A stretch of DNA of 64,000 nucleotides from Ilumatobacteraceae bacterium (GCA_022843125.1 JALHOG010000003.1:1-64000), one strand, 5' to 3'. Positions 34,701 to 43,045 are shown, counted from the first letter of the stretch. Numbers and translations: made by a program. The notes: generated by a model from the sequence alone, not told the origin.

Positions 34701-35918
34701 TCTGTGTCGGTGGGCGCAGGTAGCGAGAGCACCGTGCCCGTCGATCCGCCGCTCCCACCCGGACGCCTCGAGATCGAGATCGCCGCGGTCGATCCCGTGG
34801 TCGCCACCGATCGCCGCTTCGGCGATCTCGTCGAGCTGCCGGCGGGCATCGCCGAGATCTCCATCGCGGGAGCGCCGCGCGTGCCCCGTGTCGCCGATGC
34901 CGAGATCGTCGTCGAGTGCGCCCCACTGCTCCTGGTCGACGGAGTCGAGCACAGGATGACGTTCACGCTCGCCGCCGGTGCCGCCACCACCGGGATGGCG
35001 GCACGCGCCACATCCTGCGACGGGCCGACCGACCTCGCCACAGGCGAGCACGTCGTCTCCGCTGCGCCGTTCAGCCCGGTCACCGTCGACCGGCTCATGC
35101 TCGACAGCGGTGCCGTGGCGGCCCTGGCGACCGGCGGCACCGACCTCCGGCCGACCGTGCAGGTGCTGCGAGGTGGCCGCTTCGACCGCGAGGTCGAAGT
35201 CACCGACTGCCCCGACGGTTGCTGGCTCGTCGTCGGGGAGGGCTACAGCACCGGCTGGTCGGCGTCGGCCGACGGCGCCGATCTGGGCGAGCCGGTCCTC
35301 GTCGACGGTGGCTTCAATGGATGGTGGCTCACCGGCCGTGACTCGTCGACGGTCGTCGAGGTGACGTGGGCCCCCCAGCGGACCCTGCAGTGGGCGCTCT
35401 GGCTGTCGATCCTCGGGGTCGTCGCGGCGCTCGGCATCGCAGCTCTGACGCGGCGGGCCGGCCTCCCACTCACGGTCGTCCCGCGGCCCCGCTGGACGTG
35501 GACGACACCGACGTCGACCGTGGTGGCGGCGCAGCAGACCCAGCGCCGGGTGCTCGGTGTCGCATTCGACCCTGCGGCGTTCGAGACGCGCGCGATGGCG
35601 CTCGTGCTGGCATGGGCGGGGCTCTCGGCGCTGCTGATCCAGCCCGAGTGGGCGGTCTGGGGAACGCTTGCCGGATTCGGTGTCGCGCTCTGGCAGCGCC
35701 CGCGCCTCCCCGAGCTGACTGCGCTCGCGTCGGTCGTCGTCGTCGCTGCACTGGTGGTGGTTCGCGAGCGTCGGAACGCACCGGTAGCGGGTGGCGGTTG
35801 GCCCGGCGTGTTCGAGGACTGGCACGGGTTGGCGATGTTCGCGGTCGTGTCGCTCCTGATCGGTGCCCTCACGACCGACGACGCTGCATGGCGCCGCGCC
35901 CCCGGTGTCGAACGGTAG
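31725..35918 (+). CDS. aftD: AftD-type alpha-(1->3)-arabinofuranosyltransferase (DUF3367 family)
   Basis: This 1397-residue protein is nearly the same length as mycobacterial AftD (about 1400). The N-terminal half is a GT-C membrane domain beginning PADSKLYLYLDPGRFLG and FDPRQFAGWVPHQHVAYLWP, the AftD signature region with catalytic acidic residues, and about eleven helices to residue 430. A long extracytoplasmic part follows, with two discoidin/carbohydrate-binding-like modules around residues 700-820 and 920-1030 (GDPATAWSVGEH, GDPATAWRTAAGG). C-terminal helices lie at about 1220-1390. AftD adds alpha-1,3 branches to arabinan using decaprenyl-phosphoryl-arabinose. The GTG at 31725 overlaps the PIG-V stop. 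The donor-synthesis genes occur at 46856-51374. Confidence 0.85.
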   Translation: MSDRLRTPRPALWAAVTLAVLAYLPALTAAPGRMPADSKLYLYLDPGRFLGDAASTFDPRQFAGWVPHQHVAYLWPSGPWFWLFDAVGFPDWIAHRLWIGTLMLLAGLGVRWCARVLGLGQVAALVAAVVYQVSPYVLPYVSRTSVMLLPWAGLGWIVALTVRATRRRSWHDPALIALVVFTVGAVNATALAMIVPAPVLWLLHATWQRSVSWRDAIAIAGRVTLLTVPVSLWWMVMLVVQGRYGAEVLPYSESLADVSLTATGPEVWRSLGYWLFYVRDGELATTSESLRYLSSTPTIALSYLLPIIGLIGLAFVHWAHRRFAMLLVVAGAVLAVGVHPIADRSPLMRLLAGDDAGGLALALRSSTRALPMMNLGLALGVAVAVGAIGTTHLPRIRIRTHHFAGVLVIVLAVANLPSLWTGGFVDPAIDRDQDPPAAWTEAAAALDATGSRSRVLQLPGAEFGAFGWGYTVDQPLPGLTDKPLVTRDLLPLGSPGAMDLLYAFDDRIQDGVLEPDSVAPVARWLGVDTVWVARDLDVERFRTADPAAVDAVLDGAPGVGPARDFGTPTPEVSLRPIEPAGTVVRAGARTVVVSGSGDGLVDLAASGLLDGTETVRYSASLDDGGDAAVTEVTPLLVTDSNRDRERHWRSSQDTLGATESDQPAAEPLRPVASDQRLPVFAGRDEVADPATLTIARQVGPAIVTATSYGEPFAYIPEHRPVMAIDGDPATAWSVGEHADPIGEVLRITIEQPVAGIGLVQLDPGSGRRIVEVLVTADGGTAQRIALDDRSLTTPGQPVVVSATSVIDIEIAAVAGGTPFTAGAVQGVGFAEVLTGLAPTIEVVRPPHDALAVAAPETPLSIVLTRWRSDALDPWRSDPEPRLVRGFELPHPRTFDVTADVRIDPRAPDAALAPLFGWPVTASSRLTGSLVSAGASALDGDPATAWRTAAGGGLGATLMIDGIREPIASVTVTQPEGTSPITALVLRTGGEERSVSVGAGSESTVPVDPPLPPGRLEIEIAAVDPVVATDRRFGDLVELPAGIAEISIAGAPRVPRVADAEIVVECAPLLLVDGVEHRMTFTLAAGAATTGMAARATSCDGPTDLATGEHVVSAAPFSPVTVDRLMLDSGAVAALATGGTDLRPTVQVLRGGRFDREVEVTDCPDGCWLVVGEGYSTGWSASADGADLGEPVLVDGGFNGWWLTGRDSSTVVEVTWAPQRTLQWALWLSILGVVAALGIAALTRRAGLPLTVVPRPRWTWTTPTSTVVAAQQTQRRVLGVAFDPAAFETRAMALVLAWAGLSALLIQPEWAVWGTLAGFGVALWQRPRLPELTALASVVVVAALVVVRERRNAPVAGGGWPGVFEDWHGLAMFAVVSLLIGALTTDDAAWRRAPGVER

Positions 35919-35928
35919 TGCTGGTCGG

Positions 35929-37590
35929 TCAGGCCGGGTCGAGCAGGATCGCCACCGGGCGGCTACCCGGGATGAATGCCAGCAGCCGGTCCTGCAGGTC
36001 CGGATCGGCTGCGAGGGCGACAGCGGGCTCCCCGCTGATCAGCCTGAGCCGGAGCGTCTCGGTCCCGTCGGCGACGCGCCTGGCGCCGAACCGCCGATCC
36101 TGCAGGGGCGAGTCGAAGCGGAACGCGACTCCCTGTTCCTGCAACTCGACGAGCACCGGATAGGTGTACGGGTGACCGAAGTACATCTCCGACACGTCGA
36201 TGATCAACGGCCCGACGAGTTCGAACCGCCCGAGCTGCTCGAGTGCCGACGCGACGCCCCGCTGTTCCTCGAGATACCGCTCCGCATCCTGGTACTGGAC
36301 CGAGCGTGGCAGGTTCGCGATCGCGAGCGTCCCACACAGGATCGCGGCCACCCACGACACCGAGCGACGCGTGCGGGGCTCGCGTTCGGCCAACGCTGCG
36401 GCGCCCACTGCGGCGACGAGCACGATGAACGCTGCGGTCGACCACAGCCAGCGGTAGTTCATGATCGTGAGCCCGAAGACGGTCCGCGGGAGCAGGGCGG
36501 CGTCGATCATGCCGGCGCCCACCGCGGCGAGTGCCGTGAGGATGCCGGTCGTCGAGCGCCAGCGACCTGCCCGCCAGCCCCGAACGGCGAACACACACGC
36601 ACCGGCCACGAGGACGACACCGACACCGAGTTGCGGGAGTGACGCCATCAGCGCCTCGGCGTCCTCCTCCTGATAGCCGGGCCGGACGAGGGTCACCGGA
36701 GACACGAGGATGCCGACGACGATCCGGACCCCGGTGCGCAGCCCCGGCGCCTCCGAACCGCCCGGGCCGAACAGGACTGCGCCGAAGTTGCCCAGGCCGA
36801 CGAATTGGTCGATGGCGGTCTGCACCCACAGGATCGCAGCGAGGACCCCGGCCACGACGATCGGCCGGCGACCACCCAGTGCTCTGCCGCGTCGCGTGGC
36901 GATGATGTGGAGCGCCACCGACGACACCGACAGGACCGCCACCAGCACCGGGTACGACAGGTGCGTCTGGGCGAGGAGGCTGGCTGCGGCGACCCCGGCG
37001 ACCAGTGCCCACCTGTCGCCATTGGCCGTGGCCCATGCGGCGACGAGCAGGCACAGGTACGGCAGGACGAGGTACTGGTGCTGACGGGGCGTGATCAGCA
37101 TCTCGGATCCCATCGTCCACGTGAGCAGGGCGACCGGCACCATCGCGGCGACCGCTGCGCGCCGGCCGGCGAGCCGTACGACCATCCAGGCGATCGCGAC
37201 GATCGCCGCGACGTTCGTGAGCGCGACCGACAGCGCGGTGCCACCCATCGGGGCGAGCTTCGTGAACGGCGCCATGATGTCGAGCTGCATCGGCCCGAGG
37301 TTGTTGATCGGGGCGTCGAGATCGAGCGATCCGGACGACCATGCACCCAGCAGCGGGTGGTGCACGGTCGCGACGTCGCGGGAACGGACCGTGAAGTAGG
37401 CGTCGTCGCCGGTCGGCACCCAGTCGCCCCATGCGGCCCGGACGGCCGCGAACACGATCGGCACGGCAACGGCCGACACCACGGCGATCACCGGGATCCA
37501 CGGCTGGGACTGCGGGCGGTGCATGGCCGCCTTGAGGCTGGCGAGGTGGCTGGCGAGGTGGCTGCGCATGGAACGTCGTGTGCGGCCCAT
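35929..37590 (-). CDS. Polytopic GT-C-like glycosyltransferase, paralogue A
   Basis: This is a roughly 553-residue membrane protein with about ten hydrophobic segments in the first 430 residues and a soluble C-terminal domain. The first extracytoplasmic loop has GDDAYFTVRSRDVATVHHPLLG and NNLGPMQLDIMAPF-like residues; acidic residues in this position are typical of GT-C catalytic loops. The C-terminus has GVAFRFDSPLQDRRFG and ADGTETLRLRL. Both regions recur in the protein at 39506-41518, so the two are paralogues. The start is uncertain (ATG at 37590, 37569 or 37524). A minus-strand TAGCCT box lies 20 nt upstream of 37590. The substrate is unknown. It is convergent with aftD, only 10 bp apart. 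Confidence 0.72.
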   Translation of the reverse strand: MGRTRRSMRSHLASHLASLKAAMHRPQSQPWIPVIAVVSAVAVPIVFAAVRAAWGDWVPTGDDAYFTVRSRDVATVHHPLLGAWSSGSLDLDAPINNLGPMQLDIMAPFTKLAPMGGTALSVALTNVAAIVAIAWMVVRLAGRRAAVAAMVPVALLTWTMGSEMLITPRQHQYLVLPYLCLLVAAWATANGDRWALVAGVAAASLLAQTHLSYPVLVAVLSVSSVALHIIATRRGRALGGRRPIVVAGVLAAILWVQTAIDQFVGLGNFGAVLFGPGGSEAPGLRTGVRIVVGILVSPVTLVRPGYQEEDAEALMASLPQLGVGVVLVAGACVFAVRGWRAGRWRSTTGILTALAAVGAGMIDAALLPRTVFGLTIMNYRWLWSTAAFIVLVAAVGAAALAEREPRTRRSVSWVAAILCGTLAIANLPRSVQYQDAERYLEEQRGVASALEQLGRFELVGPLIIDVSEMYFGHPYTYPVLVELQEQGVAFRFDSPLQDRRFGARRVADGTETLRLRLISGEPAVALAADPDLQDRLLAFIPGSRPVAILLDPA

Positions 37591-37648
37591 GCCGCGTGAC
37601 TCGTGTCCCCAGGCTAGATGCGCCACCCGGTACGCTGCGACGTTCGTG
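37588..37648. promoter_or_regulatory. Divergent promoter region between two GT-C genes
   Basis: TACGCT at 37631-37636 is 9 nt from the GTG at 37646, so the rightward gene is probably leaderless. The minus-strand TAGCCT (plus 37616-37611) is 20 nt from the ATG at 37590. Confidence 0.4.
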
Positions 37649-39493
37649 GAGCAGGGTCGGCGCGAACGAGTCCGGGCCAGCGTCGACGGTTTCCAGCTCG
37701 GGCTGACCGGGGTCGTCGCACTGCCTCTCGTCGTCGCAGCCGTCTTCCTGCTGTGGCGGCCCTGGGCGCCGACGCTCGACATGGCGATGACCGAGTTCCG
37801 TGTTCGCGACGTGGGTGGACCGAACACACCGCTGATCGGGCTCCCTGGTCGCATCGGTGACTTCCCCGATCAGGGCAGTCACCCGGGGCCGCTGTCGTTC
37901 TACCTGCTCGCGCCGTTCTACCGTCTCGCCGGGGCGTCAGCGTGGGGCATGGAGCTCGGCAGCGTCGTGATCAACGTCGTGGCGCTGGCTGCGATGATCG
38001 CGATCGGCCGCAGCGTCGCCGGAAGACGAGGCGCGGTGATGATCGCTGCCGTCGCTGCGGTGGCGATCCGGGGCTACGGCCTGAACGTGTTGACGCATCC
38101 ATGGAACCCGTACCTCCCGGTCCTGCTCTGGTTGCTGGTGCTCGTTGCGGCGTGGGCCGTGCTCGTCGGAGTTCACCGAGCGGCAGTCGTGGTGGTCGCT
38201 GCGGGTTCGGTCGCGGCGCAGACCCACGTGCCCTACCTGTTGAACGCGATAGCGATCAGTGTGCTCGTCGGCGGCGTACTCGTCTGGCGGGGGCTCCGGC
38301 TTGCTCCCGGCGAGCGGGCGACGGTCACCCGGCCGTTCGCCTGGTCGATCGGCGTCGCCGGCCTGCTGTGGTTGCCGCCGTTCGTCGATCAGCTGGTTCG
38401 CGATCCGGGCAACATCCGGATGCTGATCCGCCACTTCACGTCCGACCCGGACGAGGCGTACGTCTCTCGTGGGGTGGCGGTGCGGGCGTTCTTCCGCCAC
38501 CTCGACGCCTTCGCGGTCGGCGGCGACCTGATCACGCAGCAGGCGGCCTTCGTGCACCGCTCGGGCCTGCCGAGCGGCTCTGTGTGGGGTGGCGTCGTCG
38601 TCTTCGTCCTGTGGCTCGGCGCCGTGGGAATCGCCTGGCGGCGGCGGCACCAGCGGCTGCTGGCGCTCGATGCGGTCGTGGCGGTGGCCCTCGTCGTCAG
38701 CGCGTTCTCGATCAGCCGGATCTTCGGCAAGCTCTGGTACTACCTGACGCTGTGGGCGTGGGCGGCGATGCTGCTCGTCGTGGTGTCGATCGTCTGGGCT
38801 TCCTTCGTGGAGCTGTCGGCGCGCCGCAGCCGGCCGATCGACCAGCGGGCGCTGTGGCCGGCAGCGGTGGTCGGCACCGTCGCGACCGTGGCGTCTGTGG
38901 GCGCAGCGTTCGTCCTCGAGGTCCCGGAGGCACACGTGTCCGACGGGTTACGAGGCGTCGTGCCCGACACCGTTGCAGCGATCGAGCGCGGTGACGGTCT
39001 GCTGACGGGGCCCGACGGCCGCTACCTCGTGTTCTGGCAGGACGCCGTGTCGATCGGGGCGCAAGGTTTCGGGCTGCTCAACGAGCTCGACCGACGCGGG
39101 TACGAGGTCGGCGTTCGTGAAGTGTGGCGCGTGCCGGCGACCCCGCAACGCGTGTTCGCTGACGGCGCCTACGATGCCGAGCTCCACCTCGTGACCGGCA
39201 CGTTCATCGACCAGTGGCGCTCCCGTCCCGACCACCAGGAGATCGTCTCGGTCGACCTGCGCACCGCCGACGAGCGGGCCCGCTTCGACGAGCTCCAGGA
39301 GAGGGTCGAGCGACGGCTGGAGGAGATCGGCCGGCCGGAGTTGGCGACCGCCGTCGACTGCAACCTGTTCGGTGCGTCACTCGACCTGACGCTGCCTCAG
39401 GACGTCATCGACGATTTGAGCGAGATGCTGCTCCTCGGCGAACCGGTCGCGGTGTTCATCGCCCCGCCGGGCAGCCCGCCCGGTATGTGCTGA
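37646..39493 (+). CDS. Polytopic GT-C-like glycosyltransferase, paralogue B
   Basis: This 615-residue protein has about ten hydrophobic segments to residue 420 and then a soluble C-terminal part of about 190 residues. The first loop carries MAMTEFRVRDVGG and PDQGSHPGPLSFYLLAPF, equivalent in position to the paralogue loops with NN-GP-x-x-D-APF. This suggests a shared acceptor or donor site with acidic catalytic residues. The C-terminal DGRYLVFWQDAVS and WRVPATPQRVFADG resemble the ligand-binding tail of the neighbours only loosely. GTG at 37646 follows a leaderless -10 box. It is divergent from paralogue A and convergent with paralogue C (12-bp gap). Confidence 0.72.
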   Translation: MEQGRRERVRASVDGFQLGLTGVVALPLVVAAVFLLWRPWAPTLDMAMTEFRVRDVGGPNTPLIGLPGRIGDFPDQGSHPGPLSFYLLAPFYRLAGASAWGMELGSVVINVVALAAMIAIGRSVAGRRGAVMIAAVAAVAIRGYGLNVLTHPWNPYLPVLLWLLVLVAAWAVLVGVHRAAVVVVAAGSVAAQTHVPYLLNAIAISVLVGGVLVWRGLRLAPGERATVTRPFAWSIGVAGLLWLPPFVDQLVRDPGNIRMLIRHFTSDPDEAYVSRGVAVRAFFRHLDAFAVGGDLITQQAAFVHRSGLPSGSVWGGVVVFVLWLGAVGIAWRRRHQRLLALDAVVAVALVVSAFSISRIFGKLWYYLTLWAWAAMLLVVVSIVWASFVELSARRSRPIDQRALWPAAVVGTVATVASVGAAFVLEVPEAHVSDGLRGVVPDTVAAIERGDGLLTGPDGRYLVFWQDAVSIGAQGFGLLNELDRRGYEVGVREVWRVPATPQRVFADGAYDAELHLVTGTFIDQWRSRPDHQEIVSVDLRTADERARFDELQERVERRLEEIGRPELATAVDCNLFGASLDLTLPQDVIDDLSEMLLLGEPVAVFIAPPGSPPGMC

Positions 39494-39505
39494 CCCGCCG
39501 ACCCG

Positions 39506-41518
39506 TCAGCACAGCGTCGAGGGCGAAGCGACGATTCGCACAGTGCTCGACACGCGTGCGCTGATGGCGTCGTTCGCTGCGACGGCTGCGTCGATCGCTG
39601 GTGTGGGTGCTATGCGGCCCTGCTCGACCAGCTCAGGCAGGATCCCGAGTGCGATCACCGCGTACGCGCTCGACGCATCGCCGGCCGAGGCCAGCGACAC
39701 CAGATCGGCGACGTCGGCTGCCAGCCCTTCGGTGTCGACGGGAACGCCCAGGATGTCGGCGCGAGCGGCCTCGAGGTGGGCGTCAGCGGCGGCCTCGTCG
39801 TCCGGAGCGACGCCACTGCGCAACGACACCGTGCACCCATCTCCATCGACGAGGAGCGCCTCGACCTGGTCGTACTGGCGCAGGGTTCCGACCTCGGTGC
39901 CGTCGGCTCGCCGGTTCTCGCCGAACTGGCGGACGTCGATCTCTGCGTCGAAACGGAACGCGACACCGAGCTCGCGCAGGCGCATGTACACCGCGCCGCT
40001 GTAGGGCTCGAACGGACGCAGGGTCGAGGTGTCGAACCGCACCGGGCCACCCGGGTCGAATCCGGCGAGATCGTCGAACACGCGGTCGAGCGTCGGTGCG
40101 GCAGCGCGGTCAGCGGTCGGTCCGAGGTCGTGGGCATGGGTCGGCAGGTTCACGACCACGAGGATGCCGATCGGCACCAGGATCGCGAGCCGGCTCGCCA
40201 TGCCGATCGCCGACTCGGGCGACCGGCTCCCCAACCGTCGCGCTCGAACGAGCTCGGCGACGCCCCACACGATGCTCACATCGACGAAGACCGCCAGGGC
40301 GAAGATCCACCGCACCTGGTGGTTGCCGAGGCCGGTGACCGTGACCGTCTGGATGCTGACGCCGGCGACGGCGACGGCGAGGCACAGCAGCGACAAGGCC
40401 ACGGCGGCGCGGGCGTGGCGTTGCTCAGGCGACCGCAGCAGCGCGAACAGAGCGCCCAACACGATCACGAGGAGCCCGAGCCCGAAGACCGCCAACGTGG
40501 CGCTGGGGAGGCCGCCGACGAGCAACTGCGGCCCGGTCGCCGTCTGTGTGAGCGGCGTCGACGGCACGGTGTCTTCCCAACCCCAGCGGGCCCACGACGG
40601 CGGGACCGCAGTGACGGCTGCGACGATCCTGATCGCAGTCCCGGCGCCGACCGTGAGTTCGCCTCCGCCGGCGCTCGTCGCGAGCCGTTGCAGATTTCCT
40701 TCTCCCGGCCCGGTGAACTGCTCGATGAGCGGCTGCGCCCACGCCGCCGCGGCCACAGCGACGGCAACGAAGGCGGTCGGTGTCCGGACCGCATCGGCGA
40801 CGGCGACACCCATCAGCCTGCCGTCGAGCGAGGCGTCGGCCCGGATCTGCCGGACACCGAGCACGACGACCACCACGCTGATCGCTGCGACGACGTACAC
40901 GTAGGCGACGTGTGTCTGCACGATGAGCGAGATCGCGCCGATCCACCACGGCAACAGGCGCCACACCCCCGTCGTGATCCCGACCGTGAGGACCAGGAAG
41001 CAGACGAACGGGAGCAGCAGGGCGTGGGGCTGCCAGATGTCGATGAGCAACGCACTGCCCATTGCCCACGTGAGTGCCGCGAGGCCCAGCGCGACCCAGC
41101 GCTCCATCCGCCAGCCGCCGATTCGGTCGGCCGCGACCAGGGCGCCCAGGACGGCGAGCACGTTGACGGCGGCGACGCCGACGGCGACACCGGCGCCGTA
41201 TCCGACGATGTGACCGACGGTCCACATGAACGGTGCGATGAGGTCGTGGTAGAGCGGGCCCGGGTTGTTGACGTCGATGCCGAGCGCGAGCGAGGCGGAC
41301 GTCCAGGAGCCGAGCCACGGATGATCGGCGGTGCCGACGTCTGCCGCACGGACGGCCAGCAGGGCACTGTCGCCGACGGGGAACCAGCCCGTCGCGACGG
41401 CTCGCACTGCCGCAACGACGATCGGGACGACCACGAGAAGTCGTACCCAGCGCCGCCACCTCGTCGTCGGTGGGGCGGCACGCGTGCTGGGCGCGGGTTC
41501 GACGACGGTCTCGGCCAT
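39506..41518 (-). CDS. Polytopic GT-C-like glycosyltransferase, paralogue C
   Basis: This 670-residue membrane protein has the same plan as its neighbours: a cytoplasmic N-terminus, about ten to twelve hydrophobic segments to residue 460 and a soluble tail. The first loop has GDSALLAVRAADVGTADHPWLG and NNPGPLYHDLIAPF, closely like paralogue A. The C-terminus repeats GVAFRFDAEIDVRQFG and ADGTEV. The ATG at 41518 (MAETVVEPAP) is used; an upstream in-frame ATG at 41551 would overlap the start of the divergent methyltransferase. Minus-strand TACAGT is 13 nt upstream. The function is probably transfer of a sugar from a lipid donor to an envelope glycan; no specific linkage can be proposed. Confidence 0.72.
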   Translation of the reverse strand: MAETVVEPAPSTRAAPPTTRWRRWVRLLVVVPIVVAAVRAVATGWFPVGDSALLAVRAADVGTADHPWLGSWTSASLALGIDVNNPGPLYHDLIAPFMWTVGHIVGYGAGVAVGVAAVNVLAVLGALVAADRIGGWRMERWVALGLAALTWAMGSALLIDIWQPHALLLPFVCFLVLTVGITTGVWRLLPWWIGAISLIVQTHVAYVYVVAAISVVVVVLGVRQIRADASLDGRLMGVAVADAVRTPTAFVAVAVAAAAWAQPLIEQFTGPGEGNLQRLATSAGGGELTVGAGTAIRIVAAVTAVPPSWARWGWEDTVPSTPLTQTATGPQLLVGGLPSATLAVFGLGLLVIVLGALFALLRSPEQRHARAAVALSLLCLAVAVAGVSIQTVTVTGLGNHQVRWIFALAVFVDVSIVWGVAELVRARRLGSRSPESAIGMASRLAILVPIGILVVVNLPTHAHDLGPTADRAAAPTLDRVFDDLAGFDPGGPVRFDTSTLRPFEPYSGAVYMRLRELGVAFRFDAEIDVRQFGENRRADGTEVGTLRQYDQVEALLVDGDGCTVSLRSGVAPDDEAAADAHLEAARADILGVPVDTEGLAADVADLVSLASAGDASSAYAVIALGILPELVEQGRIAPTPAIDAAVAANDAISARVSSTVRIVASPSTLC

Positions 41519-41552
41519 GGGAACGCGTGAGACTGTAGCCTCCGCGGCCATG
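41516..41552. promoter_or_regulatory. Overlapping divergent -10 boxes
   Basis: TAGCCT (41536-41541) lies 8 nt from the rightward ATG at 41550. Minus-strand TACAGT (plus 41537-41532) lies 13 nt from the leftward ATG at 41518. The two hexamers share two bases, so only one polymerase can load at a time. Confidence 0.4.
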
Positions 41553-42293
41553 GATCTCTCCGAGCGCGGGTCGGCGGCAACCCGCCACCCCTGGGAGATC
41601 GCCCGCTTTCGTGCCTACTGCGGCGTCCTCGCCGACCACGGGGCGCTCGACGCCAAGCGCGTCCTCGACGTCGGAGCCGGTGACGGCTGGTTCAGCGAAG
41701 CGTTGCTGGCGGAACTCCCGTCGGCCGAACAGGTCGTGTGCTGGGACATCAACTACAACGAACTCGAGTTGGCCACCGACGATCCGCGGCTCGTCCGCAC
41801 CACCTCGGCACCCGAGCCGGGTTTCGATCTCGTGCTCGTGCTCGACGTTCTCGAACACATCCCCGACCCGGTGACCTTCATCGACGAACAACTCCGCCCG
41901 CTCACCGACGCAGGTACCCGTGTCATGATCGCCGTGCCGGCGCATCCGTGGCTGTTCGGCGACCATGATCGTGCACTCGGCCATGAACGCCGGTACCGGC
42001 CCCGTGAGCTCGTCGCACAGGTCGAGCGCTGGATCGACGTGATCGAGCACGGCCCACTGTTCACCTCGCTCGTCGCACCCCGCGCTGCGGGGGTCATGCT
42101 CGAGCGGGTTCGGACGCGTCGCCGCGTCGCACAGCATGGCGTGGGCCATTGGGGCGGCGGTCCGTTCGTGACCCGGGCGCTCACCGGCGTGCTCACCGCC
42201 GACGCCTCGCTCACCCGTCGCCTCGGCCGCCTCGGCGGATCCGACCGCCGGCTCCCCGGTCTCTCGGCATGGGCGTACGGGGTGGTGCGGTGA
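41550..42293 (+). CDS. Class I SAM-dependent methyltransferase
   Basis: This 247-residue methyltransferase has the SAM-binding motif I VLDVGAGDGWFSEALL, an acidic motif II in CWDINYNELEL, and motif IV/V LVLDVLEHIPDPVTFID. This pattern matches the Methyltransf_11/UbiE-like group that often modifies glycans or lipids in polysaccharide loci. RYRPRELVAQVERW is a typical later segment of this group. A leaderless -10 box precedes the ATG. The stop overlaps the following GT2 gene (GTGA), so it is co-translated with a glycosyltransferase. The substrate is unknown, probably a sugar, a polyprenyl lipid or an envelope glycan. Confidence 0.82.
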   Translation: MDLSERGSAATRHPWEIARFRAYCGVLADHGALDAKRVLDVGAGDGWFSEALLAELPSAEQVVCWDINYNELELATDDPRLVRTTSAPEPGFDLVLVLDVLEHIPDPVTFIDEQLRPLTDAGTRVMIAVPAHPWLFGDHDRALGHERRYRPRELVAQVERWIDVIEHGPLFTSLVAPRAAGVMLERVRTRRRVAQHGVGHWGGGPFVTRALTGVLTADASLTRRLGRLGGSDRRLPGLSAWAYGVVR

Positions 42294-43045
42294 CCGTCGC
42301 GGTCGTCGTGCCCTGCTACGACGAGGCGGCGCGATTCGACGTCGACGCGTTCGTCTCGCTCGCAGCGATGGTCGACAGGGTGCTGCTCGTCGACGACGGT
42401 TCGAGCGACGGGACAGCGGCGATGCTGGGCGCTGTCGCCGATCGCTCGGGTGGACGTGCTGCGGTGCTCCATCTCGCGCTCAACGGCGGCAAGGCCGAAG
42501 CGGTGCGGACCGGCATGCTCGCCGCCCTCGACGGCGGGGCCGACATTGTTGCCTACTTCGATGCCGATCTGGCCACGCCGGTCGCCGAGCTGGTGCGCCT
42601 GGTCGACGCGCTCCAGGCCGATGCGTCGAGGTCGGTGGTGTTGGCCAGTCGGGTCGGGCTGCTCGGTCACACGATCGATCGGCGCCTCTCGCGGCACTAT
42701 CTCGGGCGGCTCTACGCAACCGCGGCGAGCCTCACCCTGCGGGTGCCGGTCTACGACACCCAGTGCGGTGCCAAGGTGTTCCGAGCGTCGCCGGCACTTC
42801 GGCAGGCGGTGGCCAGACCGTTTCCCGACCCGTGGTCGTTCGACGTCGAACTGCTCGCTCGTCTGCTGCACCCGGGCGTCGGCGTCGAGCCGGTCGCAGC
42901 CGACGCGGTGCTCGAGGTACCGCTGCGGGTCTGGCGCGACGTTGCCGGCTCCAAGGTGCGCCCGGTCGCATCGATCCGGGCCGTCGTCGCGCTCGCCGGT
43001 GTGCGCCGGCGGATCAGCGAGCGGTCCGCCGAACGCGGCGGATGA
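42290..43045 (+). CDS. GT2 glycosyltransferase, dolichyl-phosphate glucosyltransferase (Alg5)-like
   Basis: This 251-residue GT-A enzyme probably transfers a sugar from a nucleotide donor to polyprenyl phosphate. Motifs are VVVPCYDEAARF, VLLVDDGSSDGT, NGGKAEAVRTGM and AYFDADLATP with the metal-binding DxD. DTQCGAKVFR is the Alg5/DPM acceptor motif. The GTG at 42290 overlaps the methyltransferase stop; an ATG at 42269 is a possible alternative. Its 3' end overlaps the convergent GT2 gene by 32 bp. The product could feed the neighbouring GT-C enzymes. Confidence 0.83.
   Translation: MTVAVVVPCYDEAARFDVDAFVSLAAMVDRVLLVDDGSSDGTAAMLGAVADRSGGRAAVLHLALNGGKAEAVRTGMLAALDGGADIVAYFDADLATPVAELVRLVDALQADASRSVVLASRVGLLGHTIDRRLSRHYLGRLYATAASLTLRVPVYDTQCGAKVFRASPALRQAVARPFPDPWSFDVELLARLLHPGVGVEPVAADAVLEVPLRVWRDVAGSKVRPVASIRAVVALAGVRRRISERSAERGG

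Noticed and set aside
31575-35825. Minus-strand open frame of about 1400 codons opposite aftD
   Set aside because: Shadow of a long GC-rich gene; composition is Arg/His/Asp/Gly with no helices or motifs, whereas the plus-strand frame matches AftD in length and topology.
37545-37566. Two copies of a 12-bp unit (GCGAGGTGGCTG-like) near the start of GT-C paralogue A
   Set aside because: A short coding duplication (SHLASHLAS) near an uncertain start; too small to interpret.
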